Notes: a model not told the origin generated them from the sequence alone. A stretch of DNA of 64,000 nucleotides from BOG-908 sp963692875 (GCA_965198755.1 OZ240673.1:4278001-4342000); one strand, 5' to 3'. Positions 7,092-16,104 are shown, counted from the first letter of the stretch. A program made the numbers and translations.

Positions 7092-8591
7092 ATGCTTACA
7101 CATCGTAGAGTGGTAACGCAGGCCGCGTCTGCACTCGCCTGTTTCGTGGTGGCTGCGGCTGCACCAGCCGTGGCGCAGAACGTGACCACCTACCACAACA
7201 ACATCAACCGTCACGGCGAGTACGTCGTTCCCAGCCTGACGCTGGCCAACGCCGCAACCATGCACCTCGACACTGGCTTCCAGGGCGCCTTCAGCGGCGA
7301 CGTCTACGCCCAGCCGCTCTACTGGAAGCCGCGCGGTGCAAAGGTCGGCACCGTCATCGTCGCCACCGAGACCAACCAGGTCGAGGCGCTGAACGCCGAC
7401 ACCGGCGCGCCGGTGTGGATCAGCCAGCTTCCCGCCTCGCCGTCCTCCAGCGCGCTGCAATGCGGCAACATCCCCATCGAGGGCATTACCGGCACGCCGG
7501 CCATCGACCCGATCACCGGCAACCTCTACTTCGACGCGGTCACCGGCACCTCGTCCTCCACCGTGCGCCACATGATCTACGCGCTGTCGGCCGGCACCGG
7601 TGCCGTGCTGCCCGGCTGGCCGATCGACGTGCAGGCCGCACTCGGCGCGCAGGGCGTGGCGTTCGATTCGACCATCCAGGGCGAGCGCGGCGCCGTGCTG
7701 GTCCTGCACGGCCAGGTCTTTGTCAGCTTCGGCGGCCGCTCGGGCGATTGCGGTGCCTATCACGGCATGGTGGTGCAGGTAACGCCCACCGGCACGCCGG
7801 CCGTCAGCGGCGTGTGGTCCACCCGCGCGGTGCGCGGCGGCATCTGGGCGCAGGGCGGCTCCGCCTCGGACGGGGAATCGGTGTTCGTCACCACCGGCAA
7901 CACCAGCGGTGCGACCACCTGGGGTGACGGCGAGGGCATCATCAAGCTGGCCAGCGGCCTGGCCCACGCCACCAGCTCGAACGACTTCTTCACGCCGTCG
8001 AACTGGCCGACGCTGGACCAGGAGGACCTCGACCTCGGCGGCACCGAGGCGCTGCCGCTGCGCGTGCCAACCGCCAACGGCGCGCCGCGGGTGATCGCGT
8101 TCGGCAAGGACGGCAACGCCTACTTGGTCAACCGCAACAACCTGGGCGGCATCGGCGGACAACTGGCCATCACCAAGGTCTCCAACAGCGAGATCATCAC
8201 CGCACCGGCAATCTACAACACCGCCAGCGACGCGATGGTGGCGTTCCGCAACGGCTCCGACCTGCAATGCTCCGGCGCGGCACTCACGATGCTCAGCGTC
8301 TCGGCCGCCGCCACCAACCCGATCAGCGAGGCGTGGTGCCAGCCGCTCAACGGTGCCGGCGCGCCGATCGTGACCACCACGGACGGCAGCAGCAACCCGA
8401 TCGTCTGGATTATCGGCGCGGAAGGCGACAACCTGCTGCACGGCTTCAACGCCATGACCGGGTCGGTGGTGTTCGCCGGCAATGGCCAGGCGATGCAGGG
8501 GCTGAGGCACTTCGAGACCGTGCTCGCCGCCAACAACCACATCTACGTCGCCGGCAACGGCCAGCTCTACGGCTTCACCACCAACCACTGA
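7092..8591 (+). CDS. Secreted PQQ-like beta-propeller protein
   Basis: 499 residues. The N-terminus is a Sec signal peptide with a basic start (MLTHRRVV), a hydrophobic core and an APAVAQN cleavage region near residue 29, so the protein should be periplasmic or secreted. The rest is a series of beta-propeller-like repeats: VYAQPLYW, NADTGAPVW, GTPAIDPITGNLYF, IYALSAGTGAVLPGW, SVFVTTGN, NAYLVNRNNLGG and LHGFNAMTG. These resemble the non-enzymatic PQQ-like repeat family seen in acidobacteria and proteobacteria. Two Cys pairs (CGN and SGDCG; DLQC and AWCQ) could form disulfides. ATG 7092 follows a GGGAGG site. It stands alone, with no adjacent quinoprotein dehydrogenase partner. Confidence 0.75.
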   Translation: MLTHRRVVTQAASALACFVVAAAAPAVAQNVTTYHNNINRHGEYVVPSLTLANAATMHLDTGFQGAFSGDVYAQPLYWKPRGAKVGTVIVATETNQVEALNADTGAPVWISQLPASPSSSALQCGNIPIEGITGTPAIDPITGNLYFDAVTGTSSSTVRHMIYALSAGTGAVLPGWPIDVQAALGAQGVAFDSTIQGERGAVLVLHGQVFVSFGGRSGDCGAYHGMVVQVTPTGTPAVSGVWSTRAVRGGIWAQGGSASDGESVFVTTGNTSGATTWGDGEGIIKLASGLAHATSSNDFFTPSNWPTLDQEDLDLGGTEALPLRVPTANGAPRVIAFGKDGNAYLVNRNNLGGIGGQLAITKVSNSEIITAPAIYNTASDAMVAFRNGSDLQCSGAALTMLSVSAAATNPISEAWCQPLNGAGAPIVTTTDGSSNPIVWIIGAEGDNLLHGFNAMTGSVVFAGNGQAMQGLRHFETVLAANNHIYVAGNGQLYGFTTNH

Positions 8592-8993
8592 CGGCGCATG
8601 TGCAGGGCGGCCGGCAGCCGTCCTGCGTGATCCCTCGCGGCTTCCCTCATTGCCAATGATGGCGAACCGGGCACCGGCCTGTCCGGTCGGCAAGCGCCTG
8701 AGCCCGGCAACGCCATAATCTTCGTACTCGCGTCTTGTAACTGACCGCGCAGCATAACAAGTCTGCGTGATGGCGATGCCATTGCGATCATGAACGCGTC
8801 AACCGGTCTTGTCCCATTCGTTGTCCGGTCTTTCGCGTTGGACCTTTCGCCGCTGGCTCGTTGCTCGCAAGACACCATCCTCGGCACACGGCAGCTCAGC
8901 TCGGAAAAAGTTTTGCAACCGGTCCGGGACTCGGCAGGTTAGCTACGCGCGCATGACGCTCGGCCAACTCGGCCAGCAGTTAGGAGAGACGGA
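8592..8993. other. 402-bp gap without a recognised gene
   Basis: No DHR arm, convincing terminator or small reading frame was recognised between the beta-propeller and response-regulator genes. The promoter of the latter is presumably in the right part, but no clear -35/-10 pair stands out. A GGAGAG ribosome-binding site precedes ATG 8994. Confidence 0.6.
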
Positions 8994-9695
8994 ATGGCGG
9001 GCGAGCGCCCCATCCTGATAGTCGACGACGACCGGTCGCTCCGCGAGGAGCTGGCGGCGCAGCTGCAGGTCGACGGGGAGTTCACCGCCGACGAAGCGGC
9101 CAGCGTCAGCGAGGCGGAAGGCAAGATACGCAAGCACGAGCAAAGGTTCGACGCGCTGATTCTCGACGTGGGTTTGCCGGACGGGGACGGGCGCGACCTC
9201 TGCGCGGCGCTGCGCAAGCAGGGGCTGCGCATGCCGATCATCATGCTGACCGGCTCGGACGAGGAATCCGACGTCGTGCGCGGCCTGGAAGCGGGTGCGA
9301 ACGACTACATCGCCAAGCCGTTCCGGCTCGGCGAGCTGCTGGCGCGGCTACGGGCTCAGTTGCGCATCTTTGAGAACTCCGAGGACGCGGTGTTCACCAT
9401 CGGGCCGTACACGTTCCGGCCGTCCGCCAAGCTGCTACAGGAGCCGCAACGCAACCGGCGCATCCGGCTGACGGAAAAGGAAGCGGCGATCCTGAAGTTT
9501 CTCTACCGCGCCGGAACCAAGCCGGTGGCGCGGCAGATCCTGCTCAACGAGGTGTGGGGCTACAATGCGGCCGTGACGACGCACACGCTGGAGACGCATA
9601 TCTACCGGTTGCGGCAGAAGATCGAGCCGGATCCGGCGAATGCGAGGCTGCTGGTGACTGAAGGGGGCGGTTACCGGTTGGATCCGGCGGCTTAA
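8994..9695 (+). CDS. OmpR-family response regulator, orphan
   Basis: 233 residues: an N-terminal receiver domain (about 6-118) and a C-terminal winged-helix DNA-binding domain (about 135-230). The receiver has the acidic pocket DDD, the phosphorylation site in LILDVGLPDGDG, the switch Thr in MLTGSD and the Lys in IAKPFR. The effector domain ends with THTLETHIYRLRQKI and TEGGGYRL, diagnostic of OmpR/PhoB wings. The start has a good GGAGAG site six to seven bases upstream. No histidine kinase is adjacent; DHR8 begins at its stop codon. The signal and regulon cannot be inferred. Confidence 0.88.
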   Translation: MAGERPILIVDDDRSLREELAAQLQVDGEFTADEAASVSEAEGKIRKHEQRFDALILDVGLPDGDGRDLCAALRKQGLRMPIIMLTGSDEESDVVRGLEAGANDYIAKPFRLGELLARLRAQLRIFENSEDAVFTIGPYTFRPSAKLLQEPQRNRRIRLTEKEAAILKFLYRAGTKPVARQILLNEVWGYNAAVTTHTLETHIYRLRQKIEPDPANARLLVTEGGGYRLDPAA

Positions 9696-9829
9696 GAAAG
9701 CAAGCAAGCGCTTCTTCGGGAAAAAGAAGCAAAAAGCTTTCGTCTCCGCTGTCGCGCGCTCGCGGGAGAGTCCCCGACAGGGAGCAAAAGTTTTTTGGTT
9801 CTTTTTTTCAAAAAAGAACTGCTTCCTTC
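9695..9829. repeat. DHR8, complete, between convergent genes
   Basis: A slightly shortened CTTC-type left arm, a CTCCGCTGTCGCGCGC central half with a decayed partner (CCCGACAGGGAG), and an intact GTTC-type right arm. The right arm supplies the last codons EAVLF and the TGA stop of xth on the minus strand. Confidence 0.85.
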
Positions 9830-10614
9830 ACTTCGATCAACACCGGCACATGATCGCTCGTCTGCGGCCAATCTCGTGCGTCCCGTAGTATCTCGCATCC
9901 TACCAGCGACGCCACCAGGTCGCGGCTGACCCAGATGTGGTCCAGCCGCCTGCCGCGGTCCGACTTGCGCCAATCCTGGTTGCGGTACGACCACCAGGTA
10001 TAGAGCTTCTCCTCGGCGGGAACGAAGTGCCTGACGGCGTCGTGGAAACCGACCTGCTGCCAGGCGCGCAGCGCGGCCACCTCCACCGGCGTGTGGCTGA
10101 CCACGCTCAGCAATTGCCTGTGGCTCCAGACGTCGTGCTCCAGCGGTGCGATGTTGAGGTCGCCCACCAGCACCGTGCGGGGCGCCACGCCGCGTGCCGC
10201 GAACCAGGCGGCGGCCTCGCCCACGAAGTCCAGCTTGTGGCCGAATTTCGGGTTGGCGTCCCGGTCGGGGACGTCGCCGCCGGCGGGCACGTAGAAGTTG
10301 TGCACGTCCAGCCAGCCGCCGGGTGCCGCGACAGCGACGTGCAGGTGGCGGCAGTCGCCGCGCGCGCACCAGTCCGGCGCGTCGATCTCCCGCAGTGGAT
10401 GGCGGGACAGCACCGCCACGCCGTTGTAGCCCTTCATGCCGCGCCGCACGTGGTGCGGAAAACCCAGGGCTGCCGGCGCGTCCTCCGGGAACAGGGCGTC
10501 GGGTACTTTGGTCTCCTGCAGGCAGATCACGTCCGGGTCGAGCGCTTCGACCAGTCGCTGCAGCAAGCCCAGCCGCAGCCGCAGCGAGTTGATGTTCCAG
10601 GTGACGATCCGCAT
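9808..10614 (-). CDS. xth: Exodeoxyribonuclease III
   Basis: The 268-residue product is an AP endonuclease/3'-5' exonuclease of the EEP fold used in base excision repair. Motifs in order: MRIVTWNINSLR, CLQETK (catalytic Glu), KGYNGVAVLSR, LVGDLNIAP (Asp/Asn pair), WWSYRNQDWRKSDRGRRLDHI and TSDHVPV with the catalytic Asp-His. The start at 10614 has a strong AGGAGG site six bases upstream. The C-terminal residues EAVLF and the stop come from DHR8, after the normal family end at about VPVLIEV, so the tail is repeat-encoded. The monocistronic unit ends tail-to-tail with the response regulator. Confidence 0.93.
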   Translation of the reverse strand: MRIVTWNINSLRLRLGLLQRLVEALDPDVICLQETKVPDALFPEDAPAALGFPHHVRRGMKGYNGVAVLSRHPLREIDAPDWCARGDCRHLHVAVAAPGGWLDVHNFYVPAGGDVPDRDANPKFGHKLDFVGEAAAWFAARGVAPRTVLVGDLNIAPLEHDVWSHRQLLSVVSHTPVEVAALRAWQQVGFHDAVRHFVPAEEKLYTWWSYRNQDWRKSDRGRRLDHIWVSRDLVASLVGCEILRDARDWPQTSDHVPVLIEVKEAVLF

Positions 10615-10803
10615 CTCACCCTCCTGGGCCAGCACCCGGATGCGGGCAAGCCGCTGGCAGACGGGACAGCCAGGTCAACGCCTGAAAACCACGCGCCACG
10701 TCTTGATGTTTCGCACGAACCGCTCCGGCGGCCGGCCTTCAGATCGTGTTGGCCTAGCCAAACAAGAACACTGACGTGCAAAGCGTGCGAGGAGACCCAA
10801 ACA

Positions 10804-10840
10804 TCGCTTCGGTTTCTTTTTAGAAAAAAGAACCGCGTGC
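10804..10840. repeat. DHR9, right-arm fragment
   Basis: A GTTC-type hairpin half GGTTTCTTTTTAGAAAAAAG, then AACCGCGTGC. No left arm is visible. It lies a few bases beyond the stop codon of the small secreted-protein gene. Confidence 0.55.
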
Positions 10841-10845
10841 TAGAT

Positions 10846-11175
10846 TTAAGGAGGCGTCTCCTTGAAATGCACAACCTGCTGCTCGGAAATCGCATCCTCA
10901 CCGGTCTCTGCCTGGCCGGCAAACGTGTTGTAGGCGGTCCCGGCATAGGCTGGTGACACCGGCGCGTCGGGCCGGATCGGAACCCCATACACCTGCAGAT
11001 CAGGTGTTTTCGGGGCGGCAGCTTCGATCTGCGCCAACGACGGCGGCGGTCCGACTGGAACCTTTTCCAAAGGCAGGTTGGGGTCCGGCCCCTGCTGGTT
11101 GGACTGCGCCAGCGCCGCCGCGGGCGCTGACATCAGAACAGCCACTGCCATCCATGTCGACAGGCGTATGCGCAT
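10846..11175 (-). CDS. Small secreted hypothetical protein
   Basis: 109 residues with a clear Sec signal peptide: MRIRLS, a hydrophobic segment, and a cleavage region APAAALAQS around residue 23. The mature part is Pro/Gln-rich and low in complexity (NQQGPDPNLPLEK, VPVGPPPSLAQIEAAAPKTPD) with no recognised domain. I do not recognise the family. The start is placed at ATG 11175 because it begins the signal peptide; upstream in-frame codons belong to DHR10. It is a single gene between DHR9 and DHR10. Expression and export are plausible; function unknown. Confidence 0.6.
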   Translation of the reverse strand: MRIRLSTWMAVAVLMSAPAAALAQSNQQGPDPNLPLEKVPVGPPPSLAQIEAAAPKTPDLQVYGVPIRPDAPVSPAYAGTAYNTFAGQAETGEDAISEQQVVHFKETPP

Positions 11176-11205
11176 TTCACATGTCCGTTCAAGAAGAGAA
11201 GCAAG

Positions 11206-11322
11206 CCCTGCCTTTTTGAAAACCAGCAAAACATCTGGTATGCTCTCGTAGCGTTTCCTGCAGCGCAGGCCTCAGAGATCAAAAGTTTTTTGGTTTTTTT
11301 TCAAAAAAGAACCGCTTGCTTT
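11206..11322. repeat. DHR10, left arm strongly decayed
   Basis: The left arm is reduced to AAGCAAGCCCTGCCTTTTTGAAAA. The middle has TTTCCTGCAGCGCAGGC. The right arm is a typical ATCAAAAGTTTTTTGG with a hairpin missing its C (GGTTTTTTTTCAAAAAAGAACC). Located between two minus-strand genes. Confidence 0.65.
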
Positions 11323-11375
11323 CTCTTCGTATTGACAACTCATAAGGCCCGGCCGCGCACCCAGTTCAATGCTCA

Positions 11376-13511
11376 TCAACCACCGGCGCGCCCGATAGCG
11401 GCAGCGTTACCGCGCAGTACTTCGAACCTGGTCTCCTCGCCGACTCGCTCGAAGCGTATGTCGAAAATCTCGGTGCCGACGCGCAAGCCCAGCAGGGTCA
11501 AATCCGGCAGCCATTTTGGGAGCATTGGATCGACCACAAGCCGGCCGTCCTTGCCGGACGGCTGCAGCCCAAGGATCGCGCGCAAGGTCATGAACACCGA
11601 GCCGGCCGCCCAGGCCTGCGGCACGTTGGCGCCCACGTACTGCACCGGAAAGCCGGCCGGCGCGCGGGTCAGGCCGGCGTAGAGCTCCGGCATCTGGTTG
11701 AGCAGGAAGTGGCTCGCCGCCTCGCTGAGGTCGCGCGCCAGCCTGCCCGCCTCTGCCACGAACCCGTAGCGGCGGAAGCCCATGGCGATGATGCCGTTAT
11801 CGTGCGGCCAGACGCTGCCGCACTGGTAGGAATACGGGTTGAAGCTGGCGTGGTCCGCCGACAGCGTGCGGATGCCCCAGCCGCTCCACATGTCCGGCGC
11901 CATCAGCCGTGCTACCACGCGGCCGGCGCGCTCGGCGGGCACTATGCCGGACCACAGGCAATGGCCCATGTTGGAGGCCACGCTGAACACGGGCTTTTTC
12001 TCGCCGTCGAGGCAGTAGGCGTAGATGCCGCGCTCCTCGCTCCAGAACGCCTCGTTGAAGCGCCGGTGCAGCACGCGCGCCTTTTCGCGCAGCGCCTCGG
12101 CGCGGTCCGCCCGGCCGAGCTCGTCGTAGACCTCTGCCATGCGGACCCAGGCGTCGTAGACGTAGCCTTGCAACTCGCACAGCGCCTTGAGTCCGTGCAC
12201 CAGGGTGCCGTCCTCGTAGGGCACCGCGTCGCCGGAATCCTTCCAGCCCTGGTTCTCGTAGCCCTGGCTGGAGCGCGTCTGGTATTCCTGAAAACCGTCG
12301 CCGTCGCGGTCGCCGTGCTCGTCGATCCAGTTCAGGCATCGCTCGGCGACCGGCAGCACGCGCTCGAGCAAGCCGCGGTCGCCGGTCCAGATCCAGGCTT
12401 CGTGCAGTGTGATCAGGAACAGCGGGGTGGCGTCCGCGGTACCGTAGTACGGCGTGTGCGGGATCAGCTTGAAGTGCGCCAGCTCGCCGAAGCGCATCTC
12501 GTGGAGGATCTTGCCGGGCTCGGCGTCGCGGTAGTCGTCGCGTTCGGTGGCTTGCAGGGCGCCCAGCACGTCCAGCGTGGTGGTGGCGAACTCCGGGTAG
12601 ATCAGCACCGCCTGCAGCGAGGCGATCAGGCTGTCGCGGCCGAACAGCGCGGTGAACCAGGGCAGGCCGGCGGCGGGCACGAAGCTCATGCCGCCGTCGC
12701 CGTCCTGGGGCAGGCGCAGTGCCGCCATGTCGTCGACCGCCTGGGTGAAGGTGCGGTAGACTTCCTCGTTGGAGGTGTGGATGTTCAGCACGTCGCGTTT
12801 CCAGTGGTCCACGTCCTGGGCGGCGGTGTCGGCCGGGTCGGTGTTGTGCGCGCAGCGGTTCGGTGCGGCGAGCACCGTGTCGCCGTCCATCAGGTCGTAG
12901 AGCAGGCAGCAATGCCAGGTCTGGCCGGGGGCGAGAGAGACCACGAAGCTCAGCCGTCCGTTGGCGTAGCTCATCCTGCCGTCGAGCTTCGCGGACACCC
13001 TCAGCGCACGGTGGAAATCCTGGTTGGTGTAGGCCGTCTCCAGCGACTGCGCGTCCGGCAGCCAGGTGGTTGCGATGCTGCCGCGGCGGATGGCACTGCC
13101 GGCCTTGACCTCGAACACGTCGGAGAAGTCGCAGCGGATGCCGATTTCCAGGTTAAACGTCGCGTGCGCGCGACCGTGGTTGGTGATGTCTACGTCCTCG
13201 TGCATGCCGCCCTGGACGGCGCGGCTGAGCACCATGGCGATGGTGCGCGCTTCGACCGGGCCGTCGGCGGTCTGCAGGGCCTTGTTGGTGAGGTAAAGCC
13301 GGGAGACGTCGTAGCTGGTGGCGCCGCCGCTCAGCAGATCCCAGGGCTGGCCGTCGGCGTAGATGGACCAGCTGCCGATGATGCGGGTGTCGTTGAAGTA
13401 GAGTCCGCGCTCACCCGGGTAGGCGATGGTGCCGTCCGGCTCGCAGACCAGAACCGTGCGGCCGTGGTGGATTGCGACCTGCGCGGGGCCGACCTGGACT
13501 TTGAACGACAT
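11376..13511 (-). CDS. Amylo-alpha-1,6-glucosidase-type (glycogen debranching family) protein
   Basis: 711 residues. The N-terminal beta-rich domain resembles GDE_N_bis (VLVCEPDGTIAYPGERGLYFNDTRII). The C-terminal (alpha/alpha)6 barrel is of the glycogen-debranching type. Conserved pieces include GLPWFTALFGRDSLIASLQ, the EIRFGELAHF-like EMRFGELAHF block, TPLFLITLHEAWIWTGD, GYENQGWKDSGDA, LMAPDMWSGWGIRTLS and NPYSYQCGSVWPHDNGI. These are typical of bacterial proteins acting on alpha-glucans or trehalose/glycogen-like oligosaccharides; exact substrate unknown. The gene is monocistronic with DHRs on both sides. No glycogen synthesis genes are adjacent. Confidence 0.85.
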   Translation of the reverse strand: MSFKVQVGPAQVAIHHGRTVLVCEPDGTIAYPGERGLYFNDTRIIGSWSIYADGQPWDLLSGGATSYDVSRLYLTNKALQTADGPVEARTIAMVLSRAVQGGMHEDVDITNHGRAHATFNLEIGIRCDFSDVFEVKAGSAIRRGSIATTWLPDAQSLETAYTNQDFHRALRVSAKLDGRMSYANGRLSFVVSLAPGQTWHCCLLYDLMDGDTVLAAPNRCAHNTDPADTAAQDVDHWKRDVLNIHTSNEEVYRTFTQAVDDMAALRLPQDGDGGMSFVPAAGLPWFTALFGRDSLIASLQAVLIYPEFATTTLDVLGALQATERDDYRDAEPGKILHEMRFGELAHFKLIPHTPYYGTADATPLFLITLHEAWIWTGDRGLLERVLPVAERCLNWIDEHGDRDGDGFQEYQTRSSQGYENQGWKDSGDAVPYEDGTLVHGLKALCELQGYVYDAWVRMAEVYDELGRADRAEALREKARVLHRRFNEAFWSEERGIYAYCLDGEKKPVFSVASNMGHCLWSGIVPAERAGRVVARLMAPDMWSGWGIRTLSADHASFNPYSYQCGSVWPHDNGIIAMGFRRYGFVAEAGRLARDLSEAASHFLLNQMPELYAGLTRAPAGFPVQYVGANVPQAWAAGSVFMTLRAILGLQPSGKDGRLVVDPMLPKWLPDLTLLGLRVGTEIFDIRFERVGEETRFEVLRGNAAAIGRAGG

Positions 13512-13613
13512 GGGAGCCCCCGTGGAGACGCTTCTGCCGGCGAGAAGACCTGCTCAGCGTGGAAACGAACGCCAGGCGCCCTCGACAGTTCAGGCCGCGC
13601 CCTGCCTGCGCGA

Positions 13614-13747
13614 TAAGCAAGCGGTTCTTTTTTGAAAAAAAAAACCAAAAAACTTTTACTCCGCTGTCGCGCGTTCGCCGGGAAGAACCGCGACAGCGGA
13701 GATAAAAGCTTTTTGCTTCTTTTTCTCGAAAAAGAAGGCCTTCCTTT
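13614..13747. repeat. DHR11, complete, between divergent genes
   Basis: GTTC-type left arm with one mismatch (AAAAAAAAAACC), a near-perfect central stem (CTCCGCTGTCGCG and CGCGACAGCGGAG), and a CTTC-type right arm. It lies in the 270-bp divergent gap before the pseudouridine synthase. Confidence 0.85.
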
Positions 13748-13764
13748 CTGCTCTGTCGTGCTGA

Positions 13765-13779
13765 GGGGTATAATACCCC
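13765..13779. promoter_or_regulatory. Palindromic TATAAT box just before a GTG start
   Basis: GGGGTATAATACCCC contains a consensus -10 hexamer TATAAT (13769-13774) inside a 7-bp inverted repeat. The start codon GTG is only 8 bases after the hexamer. A transcript from this box would start at or next to the GTG, that is, be leaderless. No good -35 is seen. Confidence 0.5.
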
Positions 13780-13782
13780 CCA

Positions 13783-14739
13783 GTGACCGTAACCGAAGAC
13801 GAATCCGACATCCGCCTGGACCGCTGGTTCCGGCGCCACTTTCCCGTGCTGACGCAGGGGATGATCCAGAAGCTGTGCCGCACCGGCCAGATCCGCGTCG
13901 ACGGCAAGCGTGCCGAGGCGGCCACCCGCCTGCAGCCCGGCCAAGTGATCCGCGTGCCGCCGTTGCCGAGCGCGCCCGCTCCCCCGCCCACTGTCCCGCT
14001 CGACCCGGACACAATGCGCGAGCTGGAGGGCATGGTGGTCTACATGGACGACGCGCTGATCGTGCTGAACAAGCCGCACGGCCTGCCCGTGCAGGGCGGC
14101 CCCGGCATCATCCGCCACCTCGACGGCATGATGGACGGCTTCCGCCAGGGCGCCGCCGACAAGCCCCGGCTGGTGCACCGCCTCGACATGGATACGTCCG
14201 GGCTGCTGCTGCTGGCGCGCACACCCGGCGTTGCCGCCAAGCTGGCGGCCGCCTTTCGCAGCCGCCACGTGCGCAAGACCTACTGGGCGGTTGTCGCCGG
14301 CCGACCCACGCCGCAGGAGGGCACGCTCGACCTGCCCCTGGTGAAGTTCGGCGGCCTGCGCGGCGGCGAGCGGGTGGCCGTCGCCGAGCGGGACGAAGTG
14401 GGCTCAACGCACGCGCTCACTGAGTTCCGCACGCTGGACGCCGCCGGCCGCAAGGTCGCCTGGCTGGAGCTGTGCCCGCTGACCGGCCGCACCCACCAGC
14501 TGCGCGTGCACTGCGTGGCGCTTGGCGCGCCGATCGTGGGCGACCGCATGTACGGCGGCGAGACGGCGCACATGGAGGGGGTGGCGGACAAGCTGCACCT
14601 GCATGCGCGCGCGCTTTCGCTGCCGCATCCGTATGGCGGCACGCTGGAGCTGGAGGCCGACATCCCGGCGCACATGCGCGAGACGTTTCGCGCGATGGGG
14701 TTTGCGGCGCCGGCAAGCAAGCAAGCGGTTCTTTTTTGA
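13783..14739 (+). CDS. RluA-family 23S rRNA pseudouridine synthase
   Basis: 318 residues. An N-terminal S4-like RNA-binding domain (about 8-60: IRLDRWFRRHFPVLTQGMIQ, QIRVDGKRA) precedes a catalytic domain with the RluA signature HRLDMDTSGLLLLAR holding the catalytic Asp. GRTHQLRVHCVALGAPIVGD follows near the end. It isomerises uridine to pseudouridine in 23S rRNA (RluC/RluD type; exact site not assignable). The start is GTG 13783, with no ribosome-binding site but a TATAAT box 8 bases upstream. The last residues SKQAVLF and the TGA stop are encoded by DHR12, beyond the normal end of the domain. Confidence 0.9.
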   Translation: MTVTEDESDIRLDRWFRRHFPVLTQGMIQKLCRTGQIRVDGKRAEAATRLQPGQVIRVPPLPSAPAPPPTVPLDPDTMRELEGMVVYMDDALIVLNKPHGLPVQGGPGIIRHLDGMMDGFRQGAADKPRLVHRLDMDTSGLLLLARTPGVAAKLAAAFRSRHVRKTYWAVVAGRPTPQEGTLDLPLVKFGGLRGGERVAVAERDEVGSTHALTEFRTLDAAGRKVAWLELCPLTGRTHQLRVHCVALGAPIVGDRMYGGETAHMEGVADKLHLHARALSLPHPYGGTLELEADIPAHMRETFRAMGFAAPASKQAVLF

Positions 14740-14807
14740 AAAAAGGACCAAAAAACTTTTGTTCACTTGCGCGCGCGCTGCAGAAACTTCGCGACAGCAG
14801 AGACGAA
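14713..14807. repeat. DHR12, left arm and part of the middle
   Basis: GTTC/GGACC-type left arm, GCGCGCTGCAGAAACTTCGCGACAGCAGAG in the middle (given here for its position, 14779-14801), then abrupt loss of the right arm at about 14807. Its left arm encodes the tail and stop of the pseudouridine synthase. Confidence 0.75.
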
Positions 14808-14900
14808 GTCGTAGATATCAGAGTATGCAACGAGTTTCTTATTTGTCAACGTGGGAGTAGAGAGGTTGTGCTTCCCGAGGCTGAAAGAACCAACACGAGC

Positions 14901-15173
14901 ATGAAGCAGCAAGCGTTAGTTTTTGCCATCTCAATGCTTCTCTACGTAGTGCTGCCTGTTTTGATGATGATGCGTGGCTGGATCATTTCTGCCGGGCTTG
15001 CAATGCTTGTGATAGCTCAATTGCCGGTAATCTGCACTAAATCTGAAATGCCAGGTTTTGCGCTGCTCGCAATCGTTCTGTCGGCAATCGCCTTGGTGCT
15101 GATACTCGTTCGGTTGGCTGTGTTGATTGTCCAGCGCATATCAAGTCCGCGTTCAAGGAAAAGTCTGCATTAG
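14901..15173 (+). CDS. Small membrane protein, hypothetical
   Basis: 90 residues, almost all hydrophobic, with about three predicted membrane spans (near 6-24, 28-45, 52-78) and a basic C-terminal tail (QRISSPRSRKSLH). No family recognised. It follows the truncated DHR12 in a stretch that is visibly lower in GC than its neighbours. The ribosome-binding site is not convincing. The even hydrophobic pattern and basic cytoplasmic tail argue for a real protein, but the evidence is modest. Confidence 0.5.
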   Translation: MKQQALVFAISMLLYVVLPVLMMMRGWIISAGLAMLVIAQLPVICTKSEMPGFALLAIVLSAIALVLILVRLAVLIVQRISSPRSRKSLH

Positions 15174-15338
15174 GCGCTCGGTAGAGCGTGAAGCCTTACA
15201 ACTGTTCACTGGCGCAAACGACTTTTAGTGAACCCGACAGAATACGCCCGATTGCTGGAGAGGATCGACGCATCCAGCAAGCTCTAGTCAAGCAGGCCGT
15301 GCCTTTGCACTGCCCAGTCAGTCGGCTACAGTCCGCAT

Positions 15339-15962
15339 ATGCCGGATTACGCCTACGAGTCGCAACATGCGGGCCGCGTGGCCGGGGTGGACGAGGTCGG
15401 CCGTGGGCCTCTCGCAGGGCCCGTTCTGGCTGCGGCCGTGGTGTTCACGCGAGGTGTGCCCGACGGCTTGGCCATCCTGCTCGACGACTCCAAGAAGCTG
15501 ACCGCCGAGCAGCGGGAGATTGCCTATGCGGCGCTGCTGGCGTGCGGCACTGCGGAGATCGCCATCGGCGCGGCATCTGTTGCCGAGATCGCGCGGCTGA
15601 ACATCCTGCACGCGGCGATGCTGGCGATGGCGCGCGCCGTGTTGCGGCTGCCGACGCCGCCGGACATGGCCCTGGTGGACGGCAACCGCAAACCGAACCT
15701 GACCTGCGCCGTCCGCTGCGTCATCGGTGGTGACGCGCTGTGCCTGTCGATCGCGGCGGCCTCGATCGTGGCGAAGGTGGTGCGCGACCGGGCGATGTCC
15801 CGGCTGGCGATGCGCTTCCCGGCCTACGGGTGGGAGAGCAACGCCGGTTACGCAACGGTTGGCCACCGGCGGGCGCTGCGCGACCACGGGGCGACAAGGC
15901 ACCATAGGGTGGCGTTCGGGACGGTAAGACTGTTGCAAACGGAGTTGCTTGGCGTGGACTGA
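15339..15962 (+). CDS. rnhB: Ribonuclease HII
   Basis: The 207-residue enzyme removes ribonucleotides from RNA:DNA hybrids and single misincorporated ribonucleotides in the cytoplasm. The catalytic carboxylates are visible: GVDEVGRGPLAGPV (Asp-Glu), LDDSKKL, the Asp in MALVDGN, and SIVAKVVRDRAM. The C-terminal part has the expected FPAYGWESNAGYATVGH. Start ATG 15339 is supported by the conserved MPDYAYE lead; no strong ribosome-binding site is seen. The stop is followed directly by DHR13, which separates it from the convergent permease. Confidence 0.93.
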   Translation: MPDYAYESQHAGRVAGVDEVGRGPLAGPVLAAAVVFTRGVPDGLAILLDDSKKLTAEQREIAYAALLACGTAEIAIGAASVAEIARLNILHAAMLAMARAVLRLPTPPDMALVDGNRKPNLTCAVRCVIGGDALCLSIAAASIVAKVVRDRAMSRLAMRFPAYGWESNAGYATVGHRRALRDHGATRHHRVAFGTVRLLQTELLGVD

Positions 15963-15964
15963 GC

Positions 15965-16104
15965 AAGGCAAGGCAAGCGGTTCTTTTTTGAAAAAAAGAA
16001 CCAAAAAACTTTTATTCCGTGGGGCGCGCGCTGCAGAACCATCGCGTCAGCAGGGATAAAAGTCTTTTGCTTCTTTTCTTCAGAAAAGAAGGCCTTGCTT
16101 GCTT
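15965..16104. repeat. DHR13, complete, between convergent genes
   Basis: GTTC-type left arm; middle with GCGCGCGCTGCAGAACCATC and GCGTCAGCAGGG; right CTTC-type arm of the CTTCTTTTCTTCAGAAAAGAAG variant, which keeps pairing. The stop of the permease gene touches its right end. Confidence 0.85.
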
